Below, piece by piece: positions 43,968 through 52,705 of a stretch of DNA of 64,000 bases. Source of the stretch: Sedimentitalea sp039941015 (GTDB lineage Bacteria > Pseudomonadota > Alphaproteobacteria > Rhodobacterales > Rhodobacteraceae). The translations under genes were made by a program, and so were the position numbers. The notes under the pieces were generated by a model that searched no databases, was not told where the DNA came from, and saw nothing but the letters and a program-made list of their open reading frames with translations. Position 1 is the stretch's first letter. Each line of letters begins with the position of its first letter. Location of the stretch: the NCBI RefSeq assembly GCF_039941015.1, contig NZ_JBDVFI010000094.1, one strand, 5' to 3'.

Positions 43968-45244
43968 TGTTTGATCTGATCGTCAAAGGCGGCACCTCGC
44001 CCGATGGCCAAACCCGCGACATCGGCATCAAGGGTGATCGGATCACCGTGATTGACGCCCTCGGTGATGCCTCCGCCGGGCAGGTGATCGATGCGACGGG
44101 GGATCTTGTCAGCCCGCCTTTCGTGGACCCGCATTTCCACATGGACGCGACCCTGTCTTATGGTTTGCCGCGCATAAATGCGTCGGGAACCTTGCTCGAG
44201 GGGATCGGCCTGTGGGGTGAGCTCAAACAGGTCATGACCCAGGACGACGTGATCGCCCGCGCCCTGCAATATTGCGACTGGGCCGCCAGCATGGGATTGC
44301 TGGCGATCCGCAGCCACGTTGACACCTGCGATGACCGGTTGCTGGGCGTCGAGGCGTTGTTGCAGGTGCGCGAACAGGTCAAGGATTACATCGATCTGCA
44401 ACTCGTCGCCTTTCCACAGGACGGATTTTACCGCGACCCGACGGCCCGGGCCAATACCATCCGCGCGCTGGATATGGGGGTGGATGTTGTCGGTGGCATT
44501 CCACATTTCGAACGGACCATGGCGGATGGCGCGGCGTCTGTGACAGAACTGTGCGAAATTGCCGCCGAACGCGGATTGCAGGTTGATATGCACTGCGACG
44601 AAACAGACGATCCCATGTCGCGTCACATCGAAACACTGGCCTACGAGACACAGCGCCTGAGCCTGCAGGGCCGGGTCGCCGGGTCGCATCTGACGTCGAT
44701 GCATTCGATGGACAACTACTATGTCTCCAAGTTGTTGCCGCTGATCGCCGAGGCCGAAATCAGCGCCATTCCGAACCCGTTGATCAATATCGTGCTGCAG
44801 GGTCGGCACGACACCTATCCGAAACGGCGCGGGTTGACGCGGGTCAAAGAGATGTTGGCGATGGGGATCAATGTCGGCTGGGGGCAGGATTGCGTCCTTG
44901 ATCCGTGGTATTCACTGGGCACCGCAGACATGCTCGACGTCGCGTTCATGGGGCTGCACGTGGCGCAGATGACCAGCCCGGACGAGATGCGAACCTGTTT
45001 TGACATGGTCACGGTCAACAATGCTCGCACGCTGGGACTGGCGGATTACGGGCTGCATGTCGGCGCAAAGGCGTCGTTGGTTGTCTTGGACGCAGGTGAC
45101 CCGGTTGAGGCGCTGAGGTTGCGGGCCAGTCGGTTGTATGTTGTCGCCAATGGACGGGTGGTCAGTCAATCTCCACGCGCCGATGCGACCTTGAACCTCA
45201 ACGGACGACCGGCCTCAGTACGCAGACGGCATAGGGCGGGCTAG
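43967..45244 (+). CDS. codA: Cytosine deaminase (CodA-like amidohydrolase)
   Basis: This 425-residue metal-dependent hydrolase has the CodA pattern: PHFHMDAT (metal His56 and His58), VAFPQDGFYRDP (substrate glutamine region), HCDETDDPMSRHIETL (metal His and catalytic Glu), HLTSMHSMDNYY and GWGQDCVLDPWYSLGTADML with the catalytic Asp. It would deaminate cytosine to uracil, or act on a related base such as isoguanine or creatinine. The start at 43967 follows from the TGATG junction. It is convergent with the TetR gene and shares the last four bases (CTAG) with it. Confidence 0.88.
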   Translation: MFDLIVKGGTSPDGQTRDIGIKGDRITVIDALGDASAGQVIDATGDLVSPPFVDPHFHMDATLSYGLPRINASGTLLEGIGLWGELKQVMTQDDVIARALQYCDWAASMGLLAIRSHVDTCDDRLLGVEALLQVREQVKDYIDLQLVAFPQDGFYRDPTARANTIRALDMGVDVVGGIPHFERTMADGAASVTELCEIAAERGLQVDMHCDETDDPMSRHIETLAYETQRLSLQGRVAGSHLTSMHSMDNYYVSKLLPLIAEAEISAIPNPLINIVLQGRHDTYPKRRGLTRVKEMLAMGINVGWGQDCVLDPWYSLGTADMLDVAFMGLHVAQMTSPDEMRTCFDMVTVNNARTLGLADYGLHVGAKASLVVLDAGDPVEALRLRASRLYVVANGRVVSQSPRADATLNLNGRPASVRRRHRAG

Positions 45245-45903
45245 GTCGAGGACACCGCGTCGATCCCGCCCATGCAAAAGGTGATCAGCGTATCGCGGTA
45301 TTCCATCGGGCTGCCGGGTGCGCGGTTTGACAACCCGGCTATGCGGGCGCGACTTGCGACCAATGACAGCATCGAGGCGACCGTCAAGGTGAGGGCGGTG
45401 GCCAGCTCTTGCTGCGGCGCGTCCGGGCGGGCCTGTTGCATCGCCTGCAGGTATTCACGCGCAACCGGATCATAAAGACCGCCGACAGAAGGATACCAGC
45501 GATCATCGTTGGCAATCCGCGCGATCAAGCGGGCATAGGCGCGCCATTGCGGATCACCCTGCGAAGCGTATTCCAGATAGGGTGTTAGATAGGCATCAAC
45601 CAGATCGCGCAGGGCAGGCGGGCTATTTGCGGCCCGCAATGCCTCAAGAGCGGCGAGGCGTCTGGTGCTCAACGCCTCGACGCGGCGCTCCAGAACGGTG
45701 CGCATCAGGTTCTGTTTCGGACCACCGTGAAACCCCACGACTCCAAGTGTGACACCAGCCTCGGCCGCGATACGGCGGATCGACACGGCATCGAATCCCT
45801 CGGCGGCAAACAGGCGCTCTGCCGCGTCCAGCACCCGCTCGCGCGTGGCTTCGCCGCGCAGCAGGCGTCCGTCTGTCTGTACTGGCAGGGCATTTTCGAT
45901 CAT
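45241..45903 (-). CDS. TetR-family transcriptional regulator
   Basis: This 220-residue regulator has an N-terminal helix-turn-helix (about residues 18-65: RVLDAAERLFAAEGFDAVSIRRIAAEAGVTLGVVGFHGGPK) and a helical ligand-binding domain of the CecR/YbiH C-terminal type. It is divergent from the TRAP operon and convergent with codA, so it could control either. A promoter and overlapping imperfect palindrome lie in the 107-base gap before the TRAP gene, which favours TRAP control. Confidence 0.88.
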   Translation of the reverse strand: MIENALPVQTDGRLLRGEATRERVLDAAERLFAAEGFDAVSIRRIAAEAGVTLGVVGFHGGPKQNLMRTVLERRVEALSTRRLAALEALRAANSPPALRDLVDAYLTPYLEYASQGDPQWRAYARLIARIANDDRWYPSVGGLYDPVAREYLQAMQQARPDAPQQELATALTLTVASMLSLVASRARIAGLSNRAPGSPMEYRDTLITFCMGGIDAVSST

Positions 45904-45940
45904 GGCGATTTTTCTCGGGATCGGGTCTAACAGATTGATC

Positions 45941-45969
45941 TTGACAATTTATACGACCGTTCAGATAGT
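45941..45969 (+). promoter_or_regulatory. Promoter of TRAP operon with overlapping TetR-type operator
   Basis: TTGACA (45941-45946), a 17-bp spacer and GATAGT (45964-45969) form a good sigma-70-type promoter 42 bases ahead of the dctP start. The spacer and -10 contain an imperfect 18-bp palindrome, TATACGACCGTTCAGATA (45950-45967), in which six of nine base pairs are symmetric. A TetR dimer here would block the promoter. Confidence 0.6.
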
Positions 45970-46010
45970 TTTCCAAGGGCTGCGGAGGACCGGCCCAAGG
46001 GAGGAACAGG

Positions 46011-47081
46011 ATGGAATTCTTGACATTGCTTCGCAGCGGCGTGGCCGCTTGTGCGGTTGCCGCCGCGTTGGCCCCGGCTGCGCGGGCTGACACAATTGAT
46101 GCCACCGTTGTGGCCGGACATCCGCCAGTATTTCTGTGGGTTAAAACCCTGTCAGAAACCTTTATCCCGGCGGTAAACGAGGCGTTGGAGGGCAGCGACT
46201 ATTCGATCGACTGGATGGAAGCCTATGGTGGCACGCTGGCCAAGGTCGGCGGCGAACTTGAAGTGATCGAAGACGGGCTGGCGCAGATCGGGATCGTCAG
46301 CTCGCTGTTTGAGCCATCGTTGCTGAGCTTGCAAAATGTGACCTATGCAACACCGTTCGGGTCACCCGAGGTGGATATCGTGTTTGGCGCGGTCGACAAG
46401 ATGCATGAAACCATCCCGGACATGCGAAAGCTCTGGGAAAACCATGACATGGAGTATCTCGGCGGCGGGTTCGGACTGGAAGATTACCTGCTGATGACCA
46501 ACTTTCCGGTCAACAGCATGGCAGACCTGAAGGGACGCAAGATCAACGCACCAGGTCCGGCGGTGAATTGGCTCAAGGAAACTGGCGCGGTTGGTGTATC
46601 GGGGAATTTGACCACCTACTATAACGACATTCAGACCGGTGTCGCCGAAGGCGTAATCGTGTTTCCAACGGCTGCAGCCGCTGCCAAGCTGTACGAGGTT
46701 GCACCCTATGTGACCCGCACCGGTTTTGGGGCGCAATATGCCGGGGCCATTGTTGCCAAGAAAAGCTGGTTCGAGGAACTGCCTGACGCAGTCCAGCAGG
46801 CGATCCGCACCGGTGTCGACGATTTTGCGGTGGCCTATCGCGCCGGACTGGAACAGCGTGTCGTTGCAGCCTTTGAAGGTATGGAGGCCGGGGGCGCGAA
46901 GGTCAGCGTTTTGCCGGCGGAGCAGCGTCTGGAGTGGGCGCAGTCTTTGCCTGACATTGCTGGCGACTGGGCGCGGGCGCTGGATGAACAGGGTCTGGAC
47001 GGTACCGGGGTGGTCAACACCTATATGCAAGAGCTGAAAGATGCCGGTGTGATGCTGCCCCGCGACTGGACGGTGGAGTAA
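46011..47081 (+). CDS. dctP: TRAP transporter periplasmic binding protein (DctP family)
   Basis: This 356-residue exported protein has a signal peptide (about residues 1-26, cleaved after AARA) and the DctP fold. Family segments are EAYGGTLAKVGGELEVIEDGLAQIG, SMADLKGRKINAPGPAVNWLKETG and TTYYNDIQTGVAEGVIVFPTAA. The arginine of GRKINAP is the usual carboxylate-binding residue. It would capture an organic acid for the DctQM permease. GGGAGGAA precedes the ATG. Confidence 0.92.
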   Translation: MEFLTLLRSGVAACAVAAALAPAARADTIDATVVAGHPPVFLWVKTLSETFIPAVNEALEGSDYSIDWMEAYGGTLAKVGGELEVIEDGLAQIGIVSSLFEPSLLSLQNVTYATPFGSPEVDIVFGAVDKMHETIPDMRKLWENHDMEYLGGGFGLEDYLLMTNFPVNSMADLKGRKINAPGPAVNWLKETGAVGVSGNLTTYYNDIQTGVAEGVIVFPTAAAAAKLYEVAPYVTRTGFGAQYAGAIVAKKSWFEELPDAVQQAIRTGVDDFAVAYRAGLEQRVVAAFEGMEAGGAKVSVLPAEQRLEWAQSLPDIAGDWARALDEQGLDGTGVVNTYMQELKDAGVMLPRDWTVE

Positions 47082-47086
47082 GCCAC

Positions 47087-47602
47087 TTGGCGGCCCCCAG
47101 AGGGTTGGTCGGGCGCATTGCCGACGGCATCATGTCTGTTGCCAATGTTGCCGCGACGGTTTGGATCCTATTGTTGATGGTCTTGATCCTTGCGGATGTG
47201 ATCGGCCGCAATGCGTTTCTGTCGCCCATCGCGGGTGTACCCGAGATGGTAAAGTTCTCCATTGTCGGGATCGTATTCCTCCAGGTCGCCCATACCCATC
47301 GCAACGGCGAACTGATCCGCTCGGACGCGGTGCTGGGGTTGCTGATGAAACGGCGGCCTCGGATCGGGGCGCTGTTGGATCTGGTGATGCAATTGGCCGG
47401 GGTCGCGGTTTCGCTGATGATTGCACGCGCAGTCTGGCCCAAGGCAGTTCGAGCCTTTGAACGCGGCGAGATGGAAGGGATCGCGGGTCATTTTCAGATG
47501 CCGGTCTGGCCGTTTCTGGCCATCGTCGCCGGAGGCGCTGCGTTGCTGGCGCTGTCGTTCTTGATGTCGGCAATATCCGCAGCCCGCAAGGTGGCGGCCT
47601 GA
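47087..47602 (+). CDS. dctQ: TRAP transporter small permease (DctQ)
   Basis: This 171-residue protein has four membrane helices and the DctQ pattern (VLILADVIGRNAFLSPIAGVPEMVKFSIVGIVFLQVAHTHRNGELIRSD). The start is TTG at 47087, with GGTGGAG about eight bases upstream; no better ATG lies before the first helix. It bridges DctP and DctM. The stop shares one base with the dctM start. Confidence 0.9.
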   Translation: MAAPRGLVGRIADGIMSVANVAATVWILLLMVLILADVIGRNAFLSPIAGVPEMVKFSIVGIVFLQVAHTHRNGELIRSDAVLGLLMKRRPRIGALLDLVMQLAGVAVSLMIARAVWPKAVRAFERGEMEGIAGHFQMPVWPFLAIVAGGAALLALSFLMSAISAARKVAA

Positions 47603-48906
47603 TGGACAATCTGATGATCGGATACCTGTCGCTGGCCGCGATCGGGTTGGCGATCTATGCCGGGATGCATGTGGCCATCGCGCTGGCGGGGATTTCATTT
47701 CTCGGCATGTGGGCGATCACCGGCAAGACGGCTCTGGCGCTGAATTTCGTGGCGCTGGCGGGTACGGATTCAATTGCCGAATATACGTTCGGCGTGGTGC
47801 CTCTGTTCGTTCTGATGGGGCTGGCTGTCAGCGAATCCGGGCTGGGGCGTGATACCTTTGCCATTATCGCACGATCCATGCAGCGCTGGCGCGGTGGTTT
47901 GGGCGTCGCAACCGTGCTGAGCAATGCGGTGTTTGCCGCAATCACCGGAATCTCCATCGCCTCGGCAGCGGTGTTTTCCAAAGTGGCAGTGCCGCAGATG
48001 GTCGCCGCCGGAACCAGCAGGACGGTGGCCGTGGGCACGGTTGCCGGGTCCAGCGTTTTGGGCATGTTGATCCCGCCATCGCTTCTGTTGATCCTGTTCG
48101 CGATCCTAACGGACAGCTCAGTTGGTGATCTATTTCTCGGCGGGATCGGGCCGGGGCTGGTTCTGGCGCTCGCCTTTGGCGTTTATCTAACGTTGTTGGG
48201 CCGGTTCCGTCCCGAACTGTTTGACGGTCCCCGCACGATGGGCGGGCTTGACGACACGACACCGACCTTCCTGATCGTGCCAGTTCTCGGGCTGGCGGCG
48301 CTGGTTCTGGGCGGGATCTATGCTGGTTTTTTCACCCCGACCGAAGCTGGGGCCGTGGGCGCAGCCGCAGCGCTGGCGCTCGCCTTTGCCATGCGGCGGA
48401 TCGGCACCTCTGGCGCATGGCGCATCGCGGTACAGACCGGCCATATCACTGCCGCTGTGTGTTTCCTGATCGTTGGCGCGTCAATCTATGGGCGAATGCT
48501 GGCGTTTTCAGGTGTGCCCGCCTCGGTCACGGGATGGGCGGTGTCCAGCGGGATCGGGCCGTTGGGATTCCTGTTTCTGTTCGCACTGATCGTGGCGGCC
48601 ATGGGAACGATACTGGACAGCTCGTCGATCATGCTGGTGACCGTCCCGCTGGCCTTTCCGATCACACAGGAATTGGGCATCGACGTGGTGCATTTCGGTC
48701 TTGTGACGGTTCTGGCGGTCGAAATCGGATTGCTGACCCCGCCATTGGGCCTGTCGGTCTTTGTCGTGCAGGCGACCCTGCGCGATCAGGGTGTGACGCT
48801 GGGTGAAGTGTTCCGCGGTTCAGCCCCCTTTGCCCTCATTATGGTGGTGGTGCTCTGCGCCGTCATTCTGGTTCCTGGAATTGCAACCGGCCTGGTTGGC
48901 CGTTGA
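47602..48906 (+). CDS. dctM: TRAP transporter large permease (DctM)
   Basis: This 434-residue permease has about twelve helices and DctM motifs: FGVVPLFVLMGLAVSESGLG, FAAITGISIASAAVFSKVAVPQMVAAG, GSSVLGMLIPPSLLLILFA and FFTPTEAGAVGAAAALAL. It is the ion-coupled transport subunit. TGATG junction with dctQ. Confidence 0.93.
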   Translation: MDNLMIGYLSLAAIGLAIYAGMHVAIALAGISFLGMWAITGKTALALNFVALAGTDSIAEYTFGVVPLFVLMGLAVSESGLGRDTFAIIARSMQRWRGGLGVATVLSNAVFAAITGISIASAAVFSKVAVPQMVAAGTSRTVAVGTVAGSSVLGMLIPPSLLLILFAILTDSSVGDLFLGGIGPGLVLALAFGVYLTLLGRFRPELFDGPRTMGGLDDTTPTFLIVPVLGLAALVLGGIYAGFFTPTEAGAVGAAAALALAFAMRRIGTSGAWRIAVQTGHITAAVCFLIVGASIYGRMLAFSGVPASVTGWAVSSGIGPLGFLFLFALIVAAMGTILDSSSIMLVTVPLAFPITQELGIDVVHFGLVTVLAVEIGLLTPPLGLSVFVVQATLRDQGVTLGEVFRGSAPFALIMVVVLCAVILVPGIATGLVGR

Positions 48907-48917
48907 AGGAGAATGTT

Positions 48918-49688
48918 ATGAAACTGATCGATCTGGCACGCCCTTTGGAAAACACCAAATACGCGGATCCGCCGGGCTTGCACCCGGAGATCGAGTATTT
49001 CGCCCATAACGACACGGCGCCGCAAATTTTGGGGTTCTTTCCCGGCGTGACGCCCGAGGATCTGCCGGGTGGCGAAGGCTGGGCCGTGGAAAAGGTCACG
49101 CTGTCAACGCACAACGGCACTCATCTGGACGCGCCCTATCATTTTCACTCCACCATGGATGGCGGGCAACGCGCGATCACCATCGACGAGGTGCCGCTGG
49201 ACTGGTGCATCGGGCGCGGGGTCAAGCTGGACTTCCGGCAACTGCCGGACGGGCATGTCGTCACCGCCGCCGAGGTCGAAGCCGAATTTGACCGGATTGG
49301 CCACGACCTGCAGCCCGGCGACATCGTTCTGGTCAACACGGCGGCGGGTGCGGCCTATGGGCAGCCGCATTATGTTGCAACCGGCTGCGGCATCGGACAT
49401 GAGGCAACCTGCTGGATGACCGAACGGGGTATGCGGGTCTGTGGCACCGATGCGTGGAGCTGGGATGCGCCGTTCATCCACACAGCGAAACGCGTGGCGG
49501 AAACCGGAGATGCCAGCCTGATCTGGGAAGGCCATCGCGCTGGTATGGTGCGCGGCTATTGCCACATGGAAAAGCTGGCCAATCTGGAGGACCTGCCTGC
49601 GAGCGGCTTTGAAGTGCAGTGCTTTCCGGTCAAGATCAAGGCCGCGAGCGCCGGTTGGTGCCGCCCTGTTGCCATCATACGGGACTGA
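48918..49688 (+). CDS. Cyclase-family hydrolase (isatin hydrolase/kynurenine formamidase-like)
   Basis: This 256-residue protein of the cyclase family (PF04199) has the metal motif HNGTHLDAPYHF at about residues 60-71 (HxGTHxDxPxHF) and a later GCGIGHEATCWMTERG with conserved His and Glu. Known members hydrolyse N-formylkynurenine or isatin. The ATG at 48918 is set by AAGGAG about seven bases upstream; a TTG at 48903 would add only five residues. It follows the TRAP genes directly, so the imported carboxylate or amide is probably its substrate or product. Confidence 0.85.
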   Translation: MKLIDLARPLENTKYADPPGLHPEIEYFAHNDTAPQILGFFPGVTPEDLPGGEGWAVEKVTLSTHNGTHLDAPYHFHSTMDGGQRAITIDEVPLDWCIGRGVKLDFRQLPDGHVVTAAEVEAEFDRIGHDLQPGDIVLVNTAAGAAYGQPHYVATGCGIGHEATCWMTERGMRVCGTDAWSWDAPFIHTAKRVAETGDASLIWEGHRAGMVRGYCHMEKLANLEDLPASGFEVQCFPVKIKAASAGWCRPVAIIRD

Positions 49689-49761
49689 GAGGCCAACGGG
49701 ACACTTTGAAACAAGTGACGACTGACCGCGCGACCTGATCGCCGGGGTCACCTGTTCCGTC

Positions 49762-49793
49762 GTGTCACGGATCTGTCAAACCAATGCGATAGT
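49762..49793 (+). promoter_or_regulatory. Pho box and -10 of the plcP-btaA-btaB operon
   Basis: GTGTCACGGATCTGTCAA (49762-49779) contains two TGTCA direct repeats 11 bases apart, the PhoB-binding arrangement. A GATAGT -10-like hexamer follows at 49788-49793, where the Pho box replaces the -35 element. The start codon of plcP is 35 bases further on. This predicts induction by phosphate limitation. Confidence 0.8.
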
Positions 49794-49827
49794 CCGACGT
49801 CAATGTGAGTGACCTCGGGCGAGCAAA

Positions 49828-50628
49828 TTGAAGTACCGTACGATTTTTCTTTCGGACACGCATCTGGGCACCCCCGGGTGTCAGGCCGAATTGCTCTTGG
49901 ATTTCCTCAACAATCACGAAGCGGACAGCTATTATCTGGTCGGCGACATCGTTGATGCGTGGAGAATACGCCGCAAAGGGTTTCTGTGGCCGCAAGCCCA
50001 TAACGACGTTGTTCAGGCGATGCTTGCCAAAGCACATGACGGCGCCAAAATCTATCTGATCCCGGGCAATCACGACGAGTTTCTTCGCTCGTACCTTGGT
50101 ACGCATTTCGGTGGTATCGAAGTGGTTCGCACCGCTGATTTCACAGCGTTTGATGGCAAACGATACCTGGTAACGCATGGCGATCAGTTCGATGCAGTTG
50201 TGACAAATGCCAAATGGCTCGCCCATCTCGGAGACCGCGCCTATGAGTTTATGCTGTGGCTGAACACTTGGCTGAACCGGATGCGTCATCTTTGGGGCGG
50301 CCAGTATTGGTCACTGTCAAAATGGGCCAAGCATCAAGTCAAACAGGCCGTCAATTTCATCAGCGAATACGAAAACGTGCTTTCATCCGAAGCCCGGCGT
50401 GGTGGCTATGACGGGGTGATTTGCGGTCACATCCACAGTGCAGCGATCCGTGACATAGATGGGATCGCCTATGTGAATACAGGCGACTGGGTGGAAAGCT
50501 GCACAGCCGTTGTCGAAAGGGAGGATGGCAGCCTGATGCTGATTGATTGGGAACGCTCGACCCGAACCAGACGTCAGCGTTCGCGGCGAGTGCGCCGCAG
50601 CAAATCCAAGAAACTTGAAAACGCATAA
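49828..50628 (+). CDS. plcP: PlcP-type phospholipase C (metallophosphoesterase)
   Basis: This 266-residue calcineurin-like phosphoesterase has metal-binding motifs SDTHLG, GDIVDAW, PGNHDE, THGDQFD and GHIHSA. Such proteins are often annotated as LpxH-like UDP-diacylglucosamine diphosphatase. Here the Pho box and the adjacent btaA and btaB genes identify PlcP, which removes phosphate headgroups from membrane phospholipids under phosphate starvation, giving diacylglycerol for betaine-lipid synthesis. The start is TTG at 49828 (no in-frame ATG before the SDTHLG motif); the tail is strongly basic (TRRQRSRRVRRSKSKK), perhaps for membrane contact. Confidence 0.85.
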   Translation: MKYRTIFLSDTHLGTPGCQAELLLDFLNNHEADSYYLVGDIVDAWRIRRKGFLWPQAHNDVVQAMLAKAHDGAKIYLIPGNHDEFLRSYLGTHFGGIEVVRTADFTAFDGKRYLVTHGDQFDAVVTNAKWLAHLGDRAYEFMLWLNTWLNRMRHLWGGQYWSLSKWAKHQVKQAVNFISEYENVLSSEARRGGYDGVICGHIHSAAIRDIDGIAYVNTGDWVESCTAVVEREDGSLMLIDWERSTRTRRQRSRRVRRSKSKKLENA

Positions 50629-50640
50629 AGGGCCCACCCG

Positions 50641-51858
50641 ATGAATTCTTCTGCGCAGGTCCAACTGGACGCCGCCGTTCTGCAAGAAGGCGATGCCGCC
50701 ACAAGTGGGCTGGAGCGCCTCTTCTCGCGCCTGTTTCTGGGATTGGTTTACCCGCAGATCTGGGAGGACCCGGTCGTTGACATGGAAGCGCTCGACATAT
50801 CGCCCGACGACAACCTCGTGTGCATTGCCTCTGGCAGTTGCAACATGCTGTCGTATCTGATGGCCGGCCCCGCGTCTGTCACCGCAGTCGACCTGTCGCC
50901 GGCCCACGTGGCACTTGGCCGACTGAAACTTGCGGCCGTCCGACGCTTGCCCGACTACGGAGCCTTCTATCAATTCTTCGGGCGGGCGGATCTGGCGAGC
51001 AATGTGGCTCTCTACGACACCTACATCCTACCCGGCCTTGATCAGGAAACGCGTGATTTCTGGGATGGCCGGTGCCTGTTCAGCCGCAGGATTTCGGTTT
51101 TTCAGCACGGATTCTATAATCACGGTCTGCTTGGCCGGTTTCTGGGGGCTGTGCACGTTGTGGCCCGGCTTGGTCGGGTAAGTTTCGCTCCGCTGCTGGC
51201 TGCCCGTACACTGGAGGAGCAGCAGAACTTTTTTGACACCAAGATCGCCCCTCTGTTCGACATGTGGCTGGTCAGGAAACTCGCCGGTTTTCGCGCGGCC
51301 TTGTTTGGCCTGGGCATTCCACCTGCCCAGTATGACAAGCTGGCCGCGGATGGCGACGGCGACGTGCTGCCTGTTTTGAGGGAACGGGTTCGCAAGTTGA
51401 TGTGTGATTTCCCGATCCGCGACAATTACTTCGCCTGGCAGGCCTTTGCGCGCGGCTATGATCCGGCTCCGGACGCGTCGCTTCCACCTTATCTCCAGAA
51501 ATGCAACTTTGAAGCCGTGCGTGAAAATGCTCAAAAGGGCAGGATCCTGAATCGTTCGTTGACGGATCAACTGGCCCAAGAGCCTGGCCGGTCCAAGCAA
51601 GGCTATGCGCTGCTTGATGCGCAGGATTGGATGAACGACGCACAATTGAACGCGCTCTGGACGGAAATCACCCGCACGGCGACGCCGGGTGCAAAGGTGA
51701 TTTTCCGCACCGGGGGCAATGCGGACATCCTGCCGGATCGGCTGGCGTCAGACATTCTGGATCGCTGGAACTATGATCCAGAGATCTCGGCGCAGGGCAC
51801 GGCGCGGGACCGCTCGGCCATCTACGGCGGTTTTCATCTGTATCGGTTTAAGGGCTGA
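50641..51858 (+). CDS. btaA: BtaA: S-adenosylmethionine:diacylglycerol 3-amino-3-carboxypropyltransferase
   Basis: This 405-residue DUF3419-family enzyme transfers the 3-amino-3-carboxypropyl group of AdoMet to diacylglycerol, giving diacylglycerol-homoserine, the first step of betaine lipid synthesis. Visible features are the N-terminal LFLGLVYPQIWEDPVVDMEAL and the AdoMet site IASGSCNMLSYLMAGPASVTAVDLSPAHVALGRLK around residues 61-95. Full length. It starts 12 bases after plcP, whose product supplies its diacylglycerol substrate. Confidence 0.9.
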   Translation: MNSSAQVQLDAAVLQEGDAATSGLERLFSRLFLGLVYPQIWEDPVVDMEALDISPDDNLVCIASGSCNMLSYLMAGPASVTAVDLSPAHVALGRLKLAAVRRLPDYGAFYQFFGRADLASNVALYDTYILPGLDQETRDFWDGRCLFSRRISVFQHGFYNHGLLGRFLGAVHVVARLGRVSFAPLLAARTLEEQQNFFDTKIAPLFDMWLVRKLAGFRAALFGLGIPPAQYDKLAADGDGDVLPVLRERVRKLMCDFPIRDNYFAWQAFARGYDPAPDASLPPYLQKCNFEAVRENAQKGRILNRSLTDQLAQEPGRSKQGYALLDAQDWMNDAQLNALWTEITRTATPGAKVIFRTGGNADILPDRLASDILDRWNYDPEISAQGTARDRSAIYGGFHLYRFKG

Positions 51859-51863
51859 CTGCG

Positions 51864-52517
51864 ATGCTTGATACCACCTCGACTCCACATGCCGCTCTGA
51901 TGGATCAGACATATCGCCGCCAGAGGCTGATCTATGATCTGACCCGCAAATACTACCTGTTTGGCCGTGACCGGTTGATTTCCGAACTTGATCCGAAAGA
52001 AGGATCGCATGTTCTGGAAGTTGCCTGCGGTACAGGCCGAAATCTGCAAGTGGCGGCCCGAAAGTACCCGTATTGTGCTTTTTACGGTCTGGATATCTCC
52101 GCCGAAATGCTTTCCTCGGCACGGGAAAAGCTGAAGGATAGGGCAAATCTGGCACAAGCAGACGCCTGCACGTTTGATGGCGCGCAATTGTTCCGGCGGG
52201 CAAAGTTTGACCGCGTTTTCATTTCATATGGGATATCGATGATCCCTGACTGGGAGAGCGCACTTAAAAGGGCCAGCGCACATCTTGCACCGGGTGGCGA
52301 GCTTCACGTTGTGGACTTTTCAGATCAAAGCGGATTGCCCGAATGGTTTGGGACCGCGCTGTACCGCTGGCTCGACAAATTTCACGTAACGCCACGCAAT
52401 GATTTGGGAAGCGTGTTGGGAAAGGTCGCGACCAGCCTTGGCGGCACATCGTACGTTCGTCAACTCTACCGCGGCTACGCGCAATACGGTGTCGTTCGGA
52501 CCTCGCGCAGAGTTTAG
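51864..52517 (+). CDS. btaB: BtaB: betaine lipid N-methyltransferase
   Basis: This 217-residue class I AdoMet-dependent methyltransferase has motif I at VLEVACGTGRNLQVAARKY (about residues 50-68) and a post-motif YGLDISAEMLSSAREKL. It would methylate diacylglycerol-homoserine three times to diacylglyceryl-trimethylhomoserine. It follows btaA by five bases, the usual btaA-btaB order. Full length. Confidence 0.9.
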   Translation: MLDTTSTPHAALMDQTYRRQRLIYDLTRKYYLFGRDRLISELDPKEGSHVLEVACGTGRNLQVAARKYPYCAFYGLDISAEMLSSAREKLKDRANLAQADACTFDGAQLFRRAKFDRVFISYGISMIPDWESALKRASAHLAPGGELHVVDFSDQSGLPEWFGTALYRWLDKFHVTPRNDLGSVLGKVATSLGGTSYVRQLYRGYAQYGVVRTSRRV

Positions 52518-52531
52518 AGCGTGATCAAGCT

Positions 52532-52569
52532 GCGGGGGCAGGGTGCTGCACTGTGTTCGCTGCCCCGCA
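52532..52569 (+). terminator. Possible terminator hairpin of the betaine lipid operon
   Basis: GCGGGGGCAG and CTGCCCCGC pair with one bulged G around an 18-base loop, starting 15 bases after the btaB stop; a short T-rich TTCTATT follows. The large loop makes this a modest candidate. Confidence 0.35.
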
Positions 52570-52705
52570 ATTCTATTGCAGCGGTGGAAACTGCGAAATG
52601 ATCTGAGCAGAATTCCCGCATCGCGATCAGTGGTTGGCCGTCGAAATCGGGGCGATGCCTGCCAGTTGCAAACACCTGAAAGACACCGCCCCTAGAGACC
52701 AAGGT

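Noticed and set aside
49828..50628. LpxH (UDP-2,3-diacylglucosamine diphosphatase) as identity
   Set aside because: The fold is the same, but the Pho box and the immediate btaA-btaB genes fit PlcP much better than a constitutive lipid A enzyme.
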